Part shown: positions 7,773 to 15,992 of the stretch, one piece after another | Numbering within the stretch: position 1 is the first letter of the stretch | Layout: each line of letters begins with the position of its first letter | Origin: Scandinavium vulneris_A | Lineage (GTDB): Bacteria; Pseudomonadota; Gammaproteobacteria; Enterobacterales; Enterobacteriaceae | Assembly: GCA_046518185.1 (NCBI GenBank) | Contig: JBKGRZ010000006.1 | Span: forward strand, 1 to 64,000 | Direction of reading: 5' to 3' | Length of the DNA: 64,000 bases | The notes under the pieces: generated by a model | What the model was told of the DNA's origin: nothing | Database searches by the model: none | Seen by the model: the letters and a program-made list of their open reading frames with translations, nothing else | Position numbers and translations under genes: made by a program

Positions 7773-8672
7773 ATGGATAAAATTCACGCAATGCAACTGT
7801 TTATCCGGGTTGCCGAACTGGAGAGTTTTTCCCGCGCGGCAGACTCTCTTGGTCTTCCGAAAGGCAGCGTATCGCGTCAAATTCAGGCGCTGGAAAACCT
7901 GCTCGGCGTGCGCCTTTTACACCGCACCACCCGCCGGGTGCAGCTTACGCAGGACGGCATGGTCTATTACGAACGCGCCAAAGATGTGCTCAGCAATCTC
8001 GATGAACTCGACGGAATGTTCCAGCACGACCCCACCAGCATCAGCGGTCGACTGCGGGTGGACATGCCGGTCGGCGTTGCTCGAAATTTAGTCATCCCGA
8101 AACTGCCCGCCTTTCTTCAGCAATATCCCGGGATAGAACTGGAACTGAGCAGTAGCGATCGGCTGGTCGATGTTATTCGGGAAGGATTCGACTGCGTGGT
8201 GCGCGTGGGCACGCTGAAAGACTCCGGATTAGTCGCCCGCCCGATTGGCAAATTAACCGTGATCAACTGCGCCAGTCCGGATTATCTGGAGCGATTCGGC
8301 TACCCGGAAACACTGGATGACCTCGCCAGCCATGCGGTGGTGCACTATGCCACCAGCCTTGGAGCGCGTGCCCAGGGTTTTGAAGTGAACAGCGAGAGCC
8401 AGACCCGCTGGCTGAAAACCGGCGGTGTGCTGACGGTCAACAGCACTGAAACCTATCACGCCGCCTGCCTGGCCGGACTGGGGATTATTCAGGTGCCGCG
8501 CATTGGGGTGAAGGACGCCTTACGCAGCGGAAAGCTGGTCGAGATTTTGCCGCACTATCGCGCCGCGCCGATGCCGGTGTCGCTGATATACCCGCACCGC
8601 CGCAACCTCTCTCGCCGTGTACACCTGTTTATGGAGTGGCTCACCGGGGTGCTGAAAAGCTATGTGGATTGA
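7773..8672 (+). CDS. yhjC: LysR-family transcriptional regulator YhjC
   Basis: The 299-aa protein matches E. coli YhjC in length and closely in sequence. The winged helix-turn-helix is at residues about 1-60 (MQLFIRVAELESFSRAADSL, then PKGSVSRQIQALENLLGVRL). A PBP2-like effector domain follows from about residue 90 (SGRLRVDMPVG...). The ATG at 7773 with AAAGG upstream gives the E. coli N-terminus MDKIHAMQLFI; a TTG eleven codons earlier is unlikely. It probably binds in the 7655-7772 gap and controls itself and the divergent SDR gene. That is inferred from layout only. No inducer is known for this regulator. Confidence 0.93.
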   Translation: MDKIHAMQLFIRVAELESFSRAADSLGLPKGSVSRQIQALENLLGVRLLHRTTRRVQLTQDGMVYYERAKDVLSNLDELDGMFQHDPTSISGRLRVDMPVGVARNLVIPKLPAFLQQYPGIELELSSSDRLVDVIREGFDCVVRVGTLKDSGLVARPIGKLTVINCASPDYLERFGYPETLDDLASHAVVHYATSLGARAQGFEVNSESQTRWLKTGGVLTVNSTETYHAACLAGLGIIQVPRIGVKDALRSGKLVEILPHYRAAPMPVSLIYPHRRNLSRRVHLFMEWLTGVLKSYVD

Positions 8673-8735
8673 GGGACAACCGCCCTTCATCGGCTATAAT
8701 TTTATGAAGGATTTAAAGAAAGGAATAAGTATCTA

Positions 8736-9764
8736 ATGACGCCGGAAAATGACGCAAAACGCCCTACTCAGGATCTGGAATACGATCCGGTCAGGAAAAT
8801 GGAGACGGATGATGGCTCCGCGACGGGACTCAAACAGCGGGCCAGCAGCGCACTGAACAAAGCCACCGGCACCGCGCAGAAAGTGCAACGTAAGCCTTTT
8901 ATCGCGCACCTGATCCGTGCCACTGAACGCTTTAACGACCGTCTCGGCAACCAGTTTGGCGCGGCGATCACCTACTTCTCGTTTCTGTCGATGATCCCTA
9001 TCCTGATGGTGTCGTTCGCCGCGGCGGGGTTTATTCTCGTCTCGCATCCCACGCTGTTGCAGGACATTTTCGACAAGATCCTGACCAACGTCAGTGACCC
9101 GACGCTGGCCGCTACCCTGAAAAACACCATTAACACCGCGGTGCAGCAGCGCACTACCGTCGGGATTGTTGGTCTGTTGGTGGCCCTGTACTCGGGCGTG
9201 AACTGGATGGGGAATTTGCGTGAAGCGATTCGTGCCCAGTCGCGCGACGTGTGGGAACGCACCCCGCAGGATCAGGAGAAAATCTGGGTTAAGTATTTCC
9301 GCGATTTCATCTCACTGATTGGTCTGCTGGTGGCGCTGGTTGTGACTCTGTCGATCACCTCCGTCGCCGGGGCGGCGCAGCAGATGATTATCTCGGCGCT
9401 GTATCTGGATTCGATTGAATGGCTGAAACCGGCATGGCGGGTGATTGGCCTCGCGATTTCCATCCTCGCCAACTACCTGTTGTTCTTCTGGATTTACTGG
9501 CGTCTGCCGCGCCACCGCCCGCGTCGAAAAGCGCTGATTCGCGGCACCTTTATCGCGGCGATAGGGTTTGAGGTGATAAAAATTATCATGACCTGGACGC
9601 TGCCTGCGCTGGTGAAATCCCCATCCGGGGCGGCATTTGGTTCGGTGCTGGGGATCATGGCGTTCTTCTATTTCTTCGCCCGCCTGACCCTGTTTTGCGC
9701 GGCGTGGATTGCTACCGCCGAGTACAAAGACGACCCGCGGATGCCGGGCAAAACCCATCGCTGA
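8736..9764 (+). CDS. yhjD: inner-membrane protein YhjD (YihY/BrkB family)
   Basis: The 342-aa protein has a hydrophilic N-terminal region of about 60 residues, then six or so hydrophobic segments of the YihY/virulence factor BrkB family. Recognisable blocks are NQFGAAITYFSFLSMIPILM, RTTVGIVGLLVALYSGVNWM, LIGLLVALVVTLSITSVAGA and AFGSVLGIMAFFYFFARLTL. It is close to E. coli YhjD (337 aa). In E. coli a point mutation in yhjD suppresses the lethality of lipid IVA accumulation, so a role in lipid or LPS-precursor transport has been proposed. The normal function is not settled. It starts 63 bp after yhjC on the same strand, after GAAAGGAATAAGT. A palindromic hairpin lies 8 bp after its stop. Confidence 0.95.
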   Translation: MTPENDAKRPTQDLEYDPVRKMETDDGSATGLKQRASSALNKATGTAQKVQRKPFIAHLIRATERFNDRLGNQFGAAITYFSFLSMIPILMVSFAAAGFILVSHPTLLQDIFDKILTNVSDPTLAATLKNTINTAVQQRTTVGIVGLLVALYSGVNWMGNLREAIRAQSRDVWERTPQDQEKIWVKYFRDFISLIGLLVALVVTLSITSVAGAAQQMIISALYLDSIEWLKPAWRVIGLAISILANYLLFFWIYWRLPRHRPRRKALIRGTFIAAIGFEVIKIIMTWTLPALVKSPSGAAFGSVLGIMAFFYFFARLTLFCAAWIATAEYKDDPRMPGKTHR

Positions 9765-9772
9765 CACACTTC

Positions 9773-9794
9773 TTGGGCTGAAATTTCAGCCCAA
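9773..9794. terminator. perfect 22-bp palindrome after yhjD
   Basis: The sequence from 9773 to 9794 is a perfect palindrome (half-site TTGGGCTGAAA). As RNA it gives a stem of up to nine pairs. It follows the yhjD stop by 8 bp and is the best terminator candidate, but no T-run follows (CTCACTTCC), so it could instead be a protein-binding site. Confidence 0.4.
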
Positions 9795-9803
9795 CTCACT
9801 TCC

Positions 9804-9862
9804 TTAGCAGATAAATCCAGTTAGTAACTTTTCTTTAACCAAAAACTGGTTTTATCTGCTAA
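9804..9862. repeat. 19-bp inverted repeat upstream of yhjE
   Basis: The left arm at 9804-9822 (TTAGCAGATAAATCCAGTT) matches the right arm at 9844-9862 on the other strand with one mismatch, around a 21-bp spacer. It lies about 165-220 bp before the yhjE start, in the 261-bp gap after yhjD. It may be an operator, a hairpin in the yhjE leader or an old insertion scar. It has no recognised family. Confidence 0.5.
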
Positions 9863-10025
9863 CTATTCATTTATGTGAAGCATTTCATAGAAGTGATTTC
9901 GCAGGTCTGAAAATTATCCGCTTTTTGTCTGTTTTTCAGCCAAGCGCTGACTTTGTTACACATTGAAATGTCGCTTTTGCTGTGCGTAATATGGCCTTTC
10001 GTTCGCCAAACAATAAGAAAAGACT

Positions 10026-11342
10026 ATGTCCACCACAACACTCGACAATAATCCGGACATCGCCCCGGTTAACTCACGAAATAAAGTCGTCGTTGCGTCA
10101 CTTATCGGCACCGCCATTGAGTTCTTCGACTTCTATATTTACGCCACCGCCGCGGTCATCGTATTCCCGCACATCTTCTTCCCGCAGGGTGATCCGGCTG
10201 CCGCGACGCTGCAATCGCTGGCGACATTTGCTATCGCGTTCGTGGCGCGTCCGATTGGTTCCGCGCTGTTTGGCCATTTTGGTGACCGCGTAGGCCGCAA
10301 AGTAACGCTGGTCGCGTCGCTGCTGACAATGGGGATTTCAACGGTAGTGATCGGCCTGCTGCCGAGCTATGACACTATCGGCATCCTCGCGCCAATGCTG
10401 CTGGCGTTGGCCCGTTTTGGTCAGGGCCTGGGTCTGGGCGGTGAATGGGGCGGAGCTGCCCTGCTCGCCACCGAAAACGCGCCGCCGAAAAAACGTGCGC
10501 TGTATGGTTCATTCCCGCAGCTTGGTGCCCCGATTGGTTTCTTCTTTGCCAACGGCACCTTCCTGCTGCTCTCCTGGCTGCTGACCGACCAACAGTTCAT
10601 GAGCTGGGGCTGGCGCGTGCCGTTTATCTTCTCCGCCGTGCTGGTAATTATTGGCCTGTACGTGCGTGTTTCGCTGCATGAAACGCCGGTGTTTGCCAAA
10701 GTCGCCGCCGCCAAGAAACAGGTTAAAGTGCCGATGGGGACGCTGCTCAGCAAGCATTTGCGGGTGACCATTCTCGGCACCTTTATCATGCTGGCGACCT
10801 ATACGCTGTTCTATATCATGACCGTCTATTCAATGACCTACAGCACCGCTGCGGTGCCGCAAGGTCTGGGCCTGCCGCGCAATGAAGTGCTGTGGATGCT
10901 GATGATGGCGGTGATTGGGTTTGGCGTGATGGTGCCGATTGCCGGCCTGCTGGCGGACCGTTTTGGTCGTCGCAAAAGCATGATTACCATTACCACGCTG
11001 ATTATCCTGTTCGGCCTGTTCGTGTTCCAACCGCTGCTGGGCTCAGGGGATCCGATGCTGATTATGGCCTATCTGCTGCTCGGTTTAAGCCTGATGGGGC
11101 TGACCTTCGGCCCGATGGGTGCCCTGCTGCCAGAGCTGTTCCCGACCGAAGTGCGTTACACCGGGGCATCGTTCTCCTATAACGTTTCGTCGATTCTGGG
11201 CGCGTCCGTGGCACCCTATATCGCTGCATGGCTGACCGGCACCTATGGTCTGGCGTATGTCGGGTACTATCTCGCATCGATGGCGGCCCTGACGCTGATT
11301 GCTTTGGTGCTGACGCACGAGACGCGCCATCAGTCTCTTTGA
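10026..11342 (+). CDS. yhjE: MFS transporter YhjE (metabolite:H+ symporter family)
   Basis: This 438-aa protein is a 12-helix major facilitator close to E. coli YhjE (440 aa). The MFS signature between helices 2 and 3 is GHFGDRVGRKVTLV, and its second-half copy is GLLADRFGRRKSM. The helix 4 motif RFGQGLGLGGEWGGAALL and the PIGFFFANGTF stretch place it with ShiA/ProP-type proton symporters. It works in the inner membrane. The natural substrate is not established; related proteins carry carboxylates, osmolytes or shikimate. The ATG at 10026 is preceded by AAGAAAAG. Its own promoter must lie in the 261-bp upstream gap, which also holds a 19-bp inverted repeat. The gene ends just before a cluster of 46-bp repeats. 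Confidence 0.93.
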   Translation: MSTTTLDNNPDIAPVNSRNKVVVASLIGTAIEFFDFYIYATAAVIVFPHIFFPQGDPAAATLQSLATFAIAFVARPIGSALFGHFGDRVGRKVTLVASLLTMGISTVVIGLLPSYDTIGILAPMLLALARFGQGLGLGGEWGGAALLATENAPPKKRALYGSFPQLGAPIGFFFANGTFLLLSWLLTDQQFMSWGWRVPFIFSAVLVIIGLYVRVSLHETPVFAKVAAAKKQVKVPMGTLLSKHLRVTILGTFIMLATYTLFYIMTVYSMTYSTAAVPQGLGLPRNEVLWMLMMAVIGFGVMVPIAGLLADRFGRRKSMITITTLIILFGLFVFQPLLGSGDPMLIMAYLLLGLSLMGLTFGPMGALLPELFPTEVRYTGASFSYNVSSILGASVAPYIAAWLTGTYGLAYVGYYLASMAALTLIALVLTHETRHQSL

Positions 11343-11349
11343 TTGGTTC

Positions 11350-11510
11350 CCCTCACCCTAACCCTCTCCCCAAAGGGGCGAGGGGATTGTTTCCCCCCTC
11401 TCCCTAACCCTCTGTCCTAAAGGGCGTAGGGATTGTTTTCCCCCTCTCCCTAACCCTCTTTCCTAAAGGGCGTGGGGATTATTTTCCCCCTCTCCCTTTT
11501 AGGGAGAGGG
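11350..11510. repeat. 46-bp tandem repeat ending in a hairpin, between yhjE and yhjG
   Basis: Units starting CCCTC(A/T)CCCTAACCCTCT begin at 11350, 11396 and 11442, exactly 46 bp apart, and a fourth partial unit begins at 11488. Each unit also contains AAAGGGGCG or AAAGGGCGT and GGGATT. The last unit closes into a perfect hairpin: CCCTCTCCCT (11488-11497), loop TTT, AGGGAGAGGG (11501-11510). The repeat fills the space between convergent yhjE and yhjG and probably acts as a multi-hairpin terminator. A related stem stands at 6865-6891. Confidence 0.8.
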
Positions 11511-11527
11511 CCGGGGTGAGGGTCAGA

Positions 11528-13570
11528 CTACTTCCGCATCTGAGACAAAATCACATGGCATTGATTCGCATCGCCCTCGGACGGCGAAATCAACGCCAGC
11601 AGCGCGGCCGCTGGAGTCACCAGCGTCGCCAGGGCTGCCGCTACCGCACCGCGCACAATCAATGGCCCAGGCTTCACGCCGTAATCCGGATTTTTGAAGG
11701 TGCCGCGCACGTACAGCGGCGATCGCAGGGTAATAATGCGAATGCCCTTACTCTCGGGATCGATGGTCAAATCCAGCTGCTCAGAGGCAAAACTGGCGCT
11801 GCCGGTGACGTTAATCAGCGCGTTTTCAGTATCAAAGGCGAGGATTTGCGGGCGTGCCACGCCGTGATTGATATTGAGGTTTGCCGCCGCACAGTTGACC
11901 CGCACTTCATCGTCACCAAAAATCTGCCCGACAATAAAGTTCCCCACGTTCAGACCGAGGATTTCCATCAGGTTGCGGCTGACCACGCCATCGTTCATCA
12001 GCAGTTTCAGGTTACCGTCGCTCGACCCGAGCAGCGCCGCCACCGAATTACCCGTGCCGCGCAGCTTCGCATCCCCGTTCATTTCACCAAGCGTTTTCTG
12101 CATCAATGCAACATTCGGCATCAGCTCTTTGAGCCGCAGCCGACGGGCCTGAATATCCGCCTCGCCCTGCATCGGCTTTTTATTGCCCGCGAGATGAATA
12201 TTGGCGTTGATGGTCCCGTTAGCCATGCCGAATTTCAGCGGCTTCAGGCGCAGGTCACCTTTTTCGAGGATGATGTGCGTGGTCAGGTTATTCAGCGGCA
12301 AGGTGCTGCCATGTTCGATATGGCCGCCTTTGAAGCGGACGTCGGCGTCCATTACGCCCCACTTCTCCGTCTCAAACCGATCGTAGGGCAGTACTTTCCC
12401 GGCCGGTTGTACGTCTTTTTTCACCTCTTTCGATTGGGTGCCTTTTCCGGAATCAACGCCAATCAACGGGCCTAAGTCCGCCAGCCGCAGCTGTTTCGAC
12501 TCCATGTCACCTTCCAGTTTCGGACGCGGCTTGCTGGTGCTGTATTTGAGCGTGCCGTGGATGTCGCTGTCACCGATCCGCCCGTTGAAATTGCGATAGT
12601 CAAACACGGACCCTTTGTCGGTGTCGATTTTCGCCACCAGATGGCCGTCCGTCTCAAACGGTGGGGTGTCAGGCAGCAGAATGCCAGTCAGGTCGTAGAG
12701 CTGCCCCAGAGAATCGCCGGAGAACTTAAGACGCAGATCCACGCCGCCCATGTTCATCGGATCGTTAACCGTGCCGCTGAACGCCACCCGTGTGTTGCCG
12801 GAGCGGAAATCAGCCTGCACCGGGAACGGCGTGCCTTCGCTGCGCAGCGCCAGCATCCCACCGATTTTCCCCGTCCCGGTTAACGGCTGGCCGTTGTAGC
12901 GCCCGCTGGCCTTCAGGCCAAACACATAATCGCCGGCCTTCGGTCCGTTGCTTTTGCCCTTATCGCCGGTGACTTCGCTAAATGGCAGCGGTTTACCCAA
13001 CGGATCGACGAAGATCTCGATATTAGCGCGGCTGACTTTATCATCCACCTTGATCCGGCCGCGATCGAACAGCACGTTATCCAGCCGGAATGACCACGAG
13101 GAAGGCTGAGCATTTTTCTGCTCGCCGTTGGCAGATGCCAGATTGAAAGTCCAGTTATTGGTTTTTTCCGAGAGGCGAATAATGCGGGCATCGGGCTGCA
13201 CCAGCTTTATCCACGGCAGATAGACCGTTTTGGTCAGCAGTGCCAGGGGGGCCAGCGTGGCCTCGACTCGCGGCAGATGCACCATGGTTATTTCCGGGAT
13301 GTCAGGCGGGTTGCCTAACAGAACATCATCGGCGTGGACGTGCGGCCAGGGCACCCAGCTCCGCCAGCCCGTTTCGCCCGGCTGGCGCTCCCAGACCACC
13401 CCCAGATCGCCCCGAATGGCGAAAGGCCGATTCAGCTCGGCGGACACCTTCTGGTTGATGGTGGGTTTCAGGCGATTCCAGTCGAAGGTCGCGATGATGA
13501 TGAAAAGTACGACGATAAGCACCGCTAACGTCGCAAAAATGATGGTTGTGGCTTTACCTGTTTTTGTCAT
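11528..13570 (-). CDS. yhjG: AsmA-family protein YhjG
   Basis: The 680-aa protein resembles E. coli YhjG (691 aa) throughout. One N-terminal transmembrane helix (about residues 7-27, ATLAVLIVVLFIIIATFDWN) anchors a long periplasmic beta-rich part, with the AsmA-type start RLKPTINQKVSAELNRPFAIRG and a conserved C-terminal block near PESKGIRIITLRSPLYVRGTFKNPDYGVKPGP. AsmA-like proteins form bridge-like lipid conduits between the inner and outer membranes (TamB, YhdP) or affect outer-membrane assembly; the exact role of YhjG is unresolved. I chose the ATG at 13568-13570 because it matches the E. coli N-terminus and has ACAGGAG ten bases upstream. A longer open frame runs 75 codons further but looks non-coding. 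The gene precedes pdeH on the opposite side of an 80-bp gap. Confidence 0.93.
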   Translation of the reverse strand: MTKTGKATTIIFATLAVLIVVLFIIIATFDWNRLKPTINQKVSAELNRPFAIRGDLGVVWERQPGETGWRSWVPWPHVHADDVLLGNPPDIPEITMVHLPRVEATLAPLALLTKTVYLPWIKLVQPDARIIRLSEKTNNWTFNLASANGEQKNAQPSSWSFRLDNVLFDRGRIKVDDKVSRANIEIFVDPLGKPLPFSEVTGDKGKSNGPKAGDYVFGLKASGRYNGQPLTGTGKIGGMLALRSEGTPFPVQADFRSGNTRVAFSGTVNDPMNMGGVDLRLKFSGDSLGQLYDLTGILLPDTPPFETDGHLVAKIDTDKGSVFDYRNFNGRIGDSDIHGTLKYSTSKPRPKLEGDMESKQLRLADLGPLIGVDSGKGTQSKEVKKDVQPAGKVLPYDRFETEKWGVMDADVRFKGGHIEHGSTLPLNNLTTHIILEKGDLRLKPLKFGMANGTINANIHLAGNKKPMQGEADIQARRLRLKELMPNVALMQKTLGEMNGDAKLRGTGNSVAALLGSSDGNLKLLMNDGVVSRNLMEILGLNVGNFIVGQIFGDDEVRVNCAAANLNINHGVARPQILAFDTENALINVTGSASFASEQLDLTIDPESKGIRIITLRSPLYVRGTFKNPDYGVKPGPLIVRGAVAAALATLVTPAAALLALISPSEGDANQCHVILSQMRK

Positions 13571-13647
13571 GCCGTAAACGCTCCTGTTTGGCCTCACCTT
13601 TGATAAATAATAGTTGAGGCTGACAGAAAAGACGGCAAAGCGGCAGA

Positions 13648-14421
13648 TCAGGCCAGATTGAGCATCACGTCTTCGAGGGTTGCCATCGGGACCGGACGGG
13701 ACAGGAAATAGCCCTGCGCCGCATGAGCCGGGGATTGCTGGACGTCTCGCCACTCCTCCAGCGTCTCGACACCTTCGACAATCACGCCCTGGCAATAGCG
13801 GTTCATCAACTGGATAAGCAGCTCGAACAAATTGCGCCCTTCCGGGGTTTTGCGCAGCATGATAAACAGGTCACGCGCCACTTTGATGTAGTCGTAACGC
13901 ACTTCGCTCAGCGCCGAGAAGTTCGCCATCCCGGTGCCGAAATCATCGAGCCACAGCGGGCCGAAGTCGCACAGTGAGGCAAACGACGAATCCTGCGGCA
14001 GGCGGATGTGCTCCACCAGCTCAAAACGCAGCCAGGGGATCTCTTCGATCTGCGCCATCAGCGACGAGTCCTGCCGCATGGCCAGCAGCGTCGGGCCATC
14101 GACGTTCACCGATGCCAGGATCCCGTTATCGGCGAAGAATGCGCGCTTCGCCATCAGCACCGCCAACTGTTCTTTAATCACATCAATACGCTGGCGCACC
14201 GCCACTTCGGCAAAATAGCGATCCGGCGCAATACGCTGCCCGGGGTGCTCCGGATGCGTCACCACGGTCAGCACTTCGACTGCCATCAGGCAACCATCGG
14301 TTTTATAGATTGGCTGGTAAGTATAAGCACGCTCACACTCCAGCCAATAGCGCCGCTCCTGTAGGCCTTCAATGCCTGCATCCGGAATGCTTAGCCGCTG
14401 GATAACCTGCTTTAACTTCAT
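13648..14421 (-). CDS. pdeH: cyclic-di-GMP phosphodiesterase PdeH (YhjH)
   Basis: This is a stand-alone EAL-domain protein of 257 aa (E. coli 255). It cleaves c-di-GMP to pGpG in the cytoplasm. The EAL box reads EVL (VEVLTVV), as in E. coli PdeH. The metal-binding and catalytic blocks are SVNVDGPTL, FELVEHI, LDDFGTGMANFSAL, DYIKVARDLF, VIVEGVET and the AQGYFLSRP end. In E. coli it belongs to the flagellar class III regulon and keeps c-di-GMP low, preventing the PilZ brake YcgR from slowing flagella and limiting cellulose and curli. The FliA-type promoter 48 bp upstream shows the same control here. The bcs genes later in the window are a downstream target through BcsA and BcsE. Confidence 0.96.
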   Translation of the reverse strand: MKLKQVIQRLSIPDAGIEGLQERRYWLECERAYTYQPIYKTDGCLMAVEVLTVVTHPEHPGQRIAPDRYFAEVAVRQRIDVIKEQLAVLMAKRAFFADNGILASVNVDGPTLLAMRQDSSLMAQIEEIPWLRFELVEHIRLPQDSSFASLCDFGPLWLDDFGTGMANFSALSEVRYDYIKVARDLFIMLRKTPEGRNLFELLIQLMNRYCQGVIVEGVETLEEWRDVQQSPAHAAQGYFLSRPVPMATLEDVMLNLA

Positions 14422-14468
14422 CTCAGCTGTCCTGTAAATAGGGGTATCTGTCGGAACTCGTCATTGAG

Positions 14469-14495
14469 TTATCGGCGCTGAAAGTGAGAACTTTA
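14469..14495 (-). promoter_or_regulatory. FliA (sigma-28) promoter of pdeH
   Basis: On the minus strand the sequence reads TAAAGTTC (14495-14488), 11 bp, then GCCGATAA (14476-14469). The sigma-28 consensus is TAAAGTTT-N11-GCCGATAA, so 15 of 16 positions match and the spacer is exact. The start of pdeH lies 48 bp downstream. Confidence 0.92.
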
Positions 14496-14656
14496 TGTTC
14501 AGTGGCGGGCATTTTGTTTTTCTGTGCAGGCGATTCCTGAGGGGAATACGCGCCATGTCAAAAAAATAATGGAACGTTGTTTTAATCTTATTGACCCTAA
14601 AACACCCTCAGCGCACACTATTGCTAATTTTTCGATTCCGGGAAGGCTTGACGACT

Positions 14657-15586
14657 ATGTCTAAAAAAATTGCCGTCATTGGCGAATGCATGATTGAACT
14701 GTCAGAGAAAGGCTCTGCGGTGAACCGTGGTTTTGGCGGCGATACGCTGAACACCTCGGTATATATTGCCCGTCAGGTTAAACAGGCTGATTTGCAGGTG
14801 AGCTACATCACCGCCTTGGGCACCGACAGCTTCAGCCAGCAAATGCTGGAGGCGTGGGAAAGTGAAAACGTCGACACCCGCCTGATTCAGCGCATGGAAA
14901 ACCGGATGCCGGGCCTGTATTACATCGAAACCGATGAGACCGGCGAGCGCACCTTCTACTACTGGCGTAACGAAGCGGCGGCCAAATTCTGGCTGGAAAG
15001 CGACCAGTCCGCGGCGATTTGTGAAGAGCTGGCGACCTTTGATTATCTGTATCTGAGCGGTATTAGCCTCGCCATTCTCAGCCCGGCGAGCCGCGAGAAG
15101 CTGTTCTCTCTGCTGCACGAATGCCGCGCCAACGGCGGAAAGGTGATTTTCGATAACAACTACCGTCCTCGCCTGTGGGCCAGCCGCGAAGAGACGCAGC
15201 AGGTTTATCAGCAGATGCTGGGCTGCACCGATATCGCATTCCTGACCCTCGACGATGAAGACGCGCTGTGGGGCGAGAAGCCAGTGGAAGAGGTGATCGC
15301 CCGTACCCATGCGGCTGGCGTCCACGAAGTGGTTGTCAAACGCGGGGCGGATTCCTGCCTGGTATCACTGGTAGGTGAAAGTGTCGTCGACGTACCTGCG
15401 GTGAAATTGCCGAAGGAGAAAGTGGTGGATACCACCGCGGCGGGTGATTCGTTCAGTGCGGGTTATCTGGCGGTGCGTTTGACGGGGGGCGATGCGCAGG
15501 CAGCGGCCCAGCGCGGCCATTTGACCGCCAGCACCGTGATTCAGTATCGCGGGGCGATCATTCCGCGGGATGCGATGCCGGAGTGA
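14657..15586 (+). CDS. kdgK: 2-keto-3-deoxygluconate kinase
   Basis: KdgK phosphorylates 2-dehydro-3-deoxy-D-gluconate to KDPG with ATP, feeding hexuronate and pectin breakdown products into the Entner-Doudoroff pathway. The 309-aa protein equals the E. coli length. PfkB/ribokinase features are visible: N-terminal IAVIGECMIELS, GGDTLNTSVYIARQ, and the anion hole with catalytic Asp in VVDTTAAGDSFSAGYL. The ATG at 14657 gives the E. coli start MSKKIAVIGECM; an open frame 22 codons longer is not credible. In E. coli the gene is repressed by KdgR. I did not identify a clear KdgR box here. A strong hairpin (15656-15684) follows the gene, inside a non-coding element. Confidence 0.96.
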   Translation: MSKKIAVIGECMIELSEKGSAVNRGFGGDTLNTSVYIARQVKQADLQVSYITALGTDSFSQQMLEAWESENVDTRLIQRMENRMPGLYYIETDETGERTFYYWRNEAAAKFWLESDQSAAICEELATFDYLYLSGISLAILSPASREKLFSLLHECRANGGKVIFDNNYRPRLWASREETQQVYQQMLGCTDIAFLTLDDEDALWGEKPVEEVIARTHAAGVHEVVVKRGADSCLVSLVGESVVDVPAVKLPKEKVVDTTAAGDSFSAGYLAVRLTGGDAQAAAQRGHLTASTVIQYRGAIIPRDAMPE

Positions 15587-15600
15587 TGGGTTCAGTGGTC

Positions 15601-15930
15601 TTGTTCCGTTCACCATCAGATCGACGTTTATTTCACCCCTACAGAACGTGAACGGGATAAGGGGAGCACCACGCTCCCCTTATCAATCCCCGTGGCCCCG
15701 CAACAGAAATCGGTGCTGCGCACTGCCCGGTCTTCCAGCCATCTGCCTGCGGCCGGCTCGACTCGACTTCCTGTCTCGTTTCGCCTCAGCCCGCCATCCC
15801 TGGCGGTCTGACCTTGTCATCTGGCTTACAGCCCGGCGATTTCAAGCGGGGACACAATCCGGTTCCAGAGGGAACTGAGGGTGTTGAACTTGTGTCCGGC
15901 TGAAAAGAGGTGCGTAAGTGAACGGAACAA
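15601..15930. repeat. 330-bp non-coding element with 13-bp perfect terminal inverted repeats
   Basis: The 406 bp between kdgK and yhjJ hold no credible gene. TTGTTCCGTTCAC at 15601-15613 is repeated in perfect inverse orientation at 15918-15930 (GTGAACGGAACAA). A third copy of the core, GTGAACGG, stands at 15648-15655. Inside are a 12-bp stem (15656-15684) and a nested structure in which GGACACAA (15850-15857) faces TTGTGTCC (15890-15897) around GTTCC-AGAG-GGAAC. No target-site duplication is visible at the edges. It could be a MITE-like element or a structured RNA. After it, 15936-15962 is a short 9-bp tandem repeat of the type CTAACTTCA. Confidence 0.55.
15656..15684 (+). terminator. strong hairpin downstream of kdgK
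   Basis: GATAAGGGGAGC (15656-15667) pairs perfectly with GCTCCCCTTATC (15673-15684) around a five-base loop, 70 bp after the kdgK stop. No T-run follows (AATCCCCG), so intrinsic termination is uncertain. Confidence 0.5.
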
Positions 15931-15992
15931 TTCTACTAACTTCACTAACTTCACTAACTCCACTCATCCCGCCAGTACAGAAAAGCTAACCC

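Noticed and set aside
11348..11520. A CRISPR array
   Set aside because: The 46-bp units are direct tandem copies without unique spacers, and there are no cas genes. It is an intergenic tandem repeat.
11528..13795. A 755-codon version of yhjG
   Set aside because: The extra 75 codons at the N-terminus lack similarity to E. coli YhjG, and a well-placed ACAGGAG precedes the ATG at 13568-13570.
15587..15992. A coding gene in the kdgK-yhjJ gap
   Set aside because: Frames of 102 codons (15570-15878) and 135 codons (15881-16288) exist, but they lack ribosome-binding sites, cross the inverted repeats or the yhjJ end, and show no protein-family pattern.
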